From a virus, in IMG/VR virus record IMGVR_UViG_3300020478_000044, positions 1 through 28,978 of that record: a stretch of 28,978 nucleotides of DNA; one strand, given 5' to 3'. The notes under the pieces are model-generated. The model was not told the origin of the DNA. It searched no databases and saw only the letters and a list, made by a program, of their open reading frames with translations. Position 1 is the first letter of the stretch; the number at the start of each line of letters is the position of its first letter. Position numbers and translations under genes: made by a program. Below, in pieces: positions 27,912 through 28,978 of the stretch.

Positions 27912-28009
27912 GTAACACTAATCTGGATGAGAAGATAAAAACTGCTGAAGCAAGGATAAAGGAGTTGGAACTCCTTATAAAGCATTGGAGAGAAGCAAAT
28001 AAGAAATAA
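27908..28009 (+). CDS. Very small coiled-coil-like protein, 33 residues
   Basis: ATGA overlap at its start and TAATG overlap at its end (28009) bind it to both neighbours. The peptide (LDEKIKTAEARIKELELLIKHW) is one amphipathic helix with heptad-like spacing. It may be a small oligomerising protein. No homologue known to me. Confidence 0.55.
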   Translation: MSNTNLDEKIKTAEARIKELELLIKHWREANKK

Positions 28010-28674
28010 TGACTGTTATACATCCCTTTGGACCTATTATCTCTAGAGATAGGGTATCAGATGAATTTCTATCTCTCTTACAAGCAACAGCGAGAGCATC
28101 TAGAACTGCTAGGAGTATGGGTCGTAGTTTAGCAGGTAACATAGAATCTCAAACCAAAGCGGTTGTTGATTCTAATTTGTTCATGCAACATCTGTACCCA
28201 CATATAGTAGATCATGTAAGAGCATGTTATACTAGGATGGAAGAGAATATGATTGGTGATGGTCCAAAACCATTGCCAGGTGAGACTACTACTAAAGGTG
28301 TTAAGCATCTTAGATTCCATCTTGGTCAAGGACCATGGGTTAATTATCAACAACCTAATGAGTTTAATCCAATTCATGCACATGGAGGAACTCTTAGTGT
28401 TGTCATTATGATTGATGTACCAGAAGAGATTGCTAAAGAAGCAGTAGATTTTAAAGATAAGAGTAACATGCCATGTGCAGGTCAACTGGAATTCGTTGAA
28501 GGAGTTACCACTTGGTTGGTTCCAGGAACATGGAAGGTAATTCCTAAGACTGGAGACATGTATATATTCCCTGCTGAGTTGAAGCATACAGTTTATCCAT
28601 TCAAGAGTAATGTTGAGAGAATAACCATGAGTCTTAACATATTTGATATTCTGAGAGTTGAGGAAGCACCATGA
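28009..28674 (+). CDS. Putative 2OG-Fe(II) oxygenase, HxH type
   Basis: 221 residues. GPWVNYQQPNEFNPIHAHGGTLSVVIMIDVP contains H123-x-H125 in place of HxD; PAELKHTVYPF gives distal His H193, and R204 follows eleven residues later (VERITMSLNIF). The pattern matches the HxH oxygenase family also seen at 16703. An insert between the metal strands (DFKDKSNMPCAGQLEFVEG) may cover the active site. The N-terminal ~90 residues are helical. Substrate unknown. It starts with TAATG after the 33-residue gene and overlaps the next oxygenase by 4 bp. Confidence 0.8.
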   Translation: MTVIHPFGPIISRDRVSDEFLSLLQATARASRTARSMGRSLAGNIESQTKAVVDSNLFMQHLYPHIVDHVRACYTRMEENMIGDGPKPLPGETTTKGVKHLRFHLGQGPWVNYQQPNEFNPIHAHGGTLSVVIMIDVPEEIAKEAVDFKDKSNMPCAGQLEFVEGVTTWLVPGTWKVIPKTGDMYIFPAELKHTVYPFKSNVERITMSLNIFDILRVEEAP

Positions 28675-28978
28675 TGAATGAGAAATTAGTAGAGAACAAT
28701 TTTATGATTGTTCCTAACTTCATATCAGAAGAGAGAGCAAGTGATCTAGCAAAAGATTTTAACTTGTATGCAGAGGAGTTTGATATAACTAATGATCCTC
28801 AAGTAGATAAGTGTCTTGGTAAGTATGATTATATCTCGTTTGTAGAGTTATTGTGTGAGAAGAATGTGCAGGTATCTCAACTGGTTGGTGAGACTGTATT
28901 ACCAACATATACTTACGCAAGGATATATGAGAAGGGTGCAGTTCTAACTCCACATGTTGATAAGGAAGAGTGTGAGAT
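28671..28978 (+). CDS. 2OG-Fe(II) oxygenase, 5' part only
   Basis: The gene runs off the window; about 102 codons are visible. TYTYARIYEKGAVLTPHVDKEE gives the H95-x-D97 proximal motif, preceded by VPNFISEERASDLAKDF, a start shared by prolyl-4-hydroxylase-like phage oxygenases. The distal His and Arg are outside the window. Two ATGs (28671, 28674) are in frame; the first gives an ATGA overlap with the previous gene. Confidence 0.75.
   Translation, partial: MMNEKLVENNFMIVPNFISEERASDLAKDFNLYAEEFDITNDPQVDKCLGKYDYISFVELLCEKNVQVSQLVGETVLPTYTYARIYEKGAVLTPHVDKEECE

Noticed and set aside
28129-28587. 152-codon ORF on the minus strand
   Set aside because: It lies wholly opposite the HxH oxygenase at 28009, has no ribosome binding site, and its composition (many Ile, Ser, Cys) is that of an antisense shadow.
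1-28978. CRISPR array, insertion sequence or integrase
   Set aside because: No regularly spaced direct repeats, no terminal inverted repeats with a transposase, and no recombinase motifs were seen.

Overview
The window looks like part of the genome of a T4-like marine cyanophage (a cyanomyovirus of Synechococcus or Prochlorococcus). Every gene I can support is on the + strand. Genes are packed with ATGA/TAATG overlaps, base composition is AT-rich, and there is a cyanophage-type transaldolase (talC). A very large virion fibre protein ends in an S74 intramolecular chaperone, and two structural genes are preceded by T4-type late promoters (TATAAATA, GATAAATA). I see no tRNA, CRISPR array, insertion sequence or integrase. 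The assignment rests on gene content and layout, not on a database search.

Layout. 1-1905: the end of a nucleotidyltransferase, two 2-oxoglutarate/Fe(II) (2OG-Fe) oxygenases and a short sulfotransferase-like protein, probably a surface-sugar modification set. 1888-2043: a perfect consensus sigma-70 promoter and a structured, possibly pseudoknotted leader RNA. 2044-3961: a hypothetical gene, a NifU-like Fe-S scaffold, a small membrane protein, an unusual oxygenase fused to a second 'sporadic carbohydrate cluster' domain, and a small hypothetical gene. 3949-9976: late promoter, the 1947-residue fibre gene, a 48-codon ORF and a strong terminator. 10001-14781: an SF2 helicase, an N6-adenine methyltransferase, a methyltransferase front half and a second SF2 helicase. 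14778-16703: small hypothetical genes, one oxygenase and a compact SET-domain protein. 16703-22944: a cassette of oxygenases, two radical SAM enzymes, a carbamoyltransferase and an SGNH hydrolase. 22922-24607: talC and small genes. 24592-27693: late promoter, two tail-collar-like proteins, a cysteine-rich protein, a coiled-coil protein and small membrane proteins. 27680-28978: a sigma-70 promoter, small genes and two more oxygenases, the last cut by the window end.

The strongest new signal is a dnaX-like -1 ribosomal frameshift cassette at 11767-11827. It has GGAGG, 10 nt, A AAA AAG in correct phase, 7 nt, then a 7-bp stem. It would fuse the helicase to the methyltransferase, giving a protein of about 1053 residues whose order (nuclease-like N-terminus, SF2 motor, methyltransferase) recalls single-chain Type ISP restriction enzymes. 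Other notable points are about ten predicted 2OG-Fe oxygenases in 29 kb, one of them with HxG where HxD is expected, and the radical SAM/oxygenase/carbamoyltransferase cassette, which resembles a small tailoring pathway of unknown substrate.
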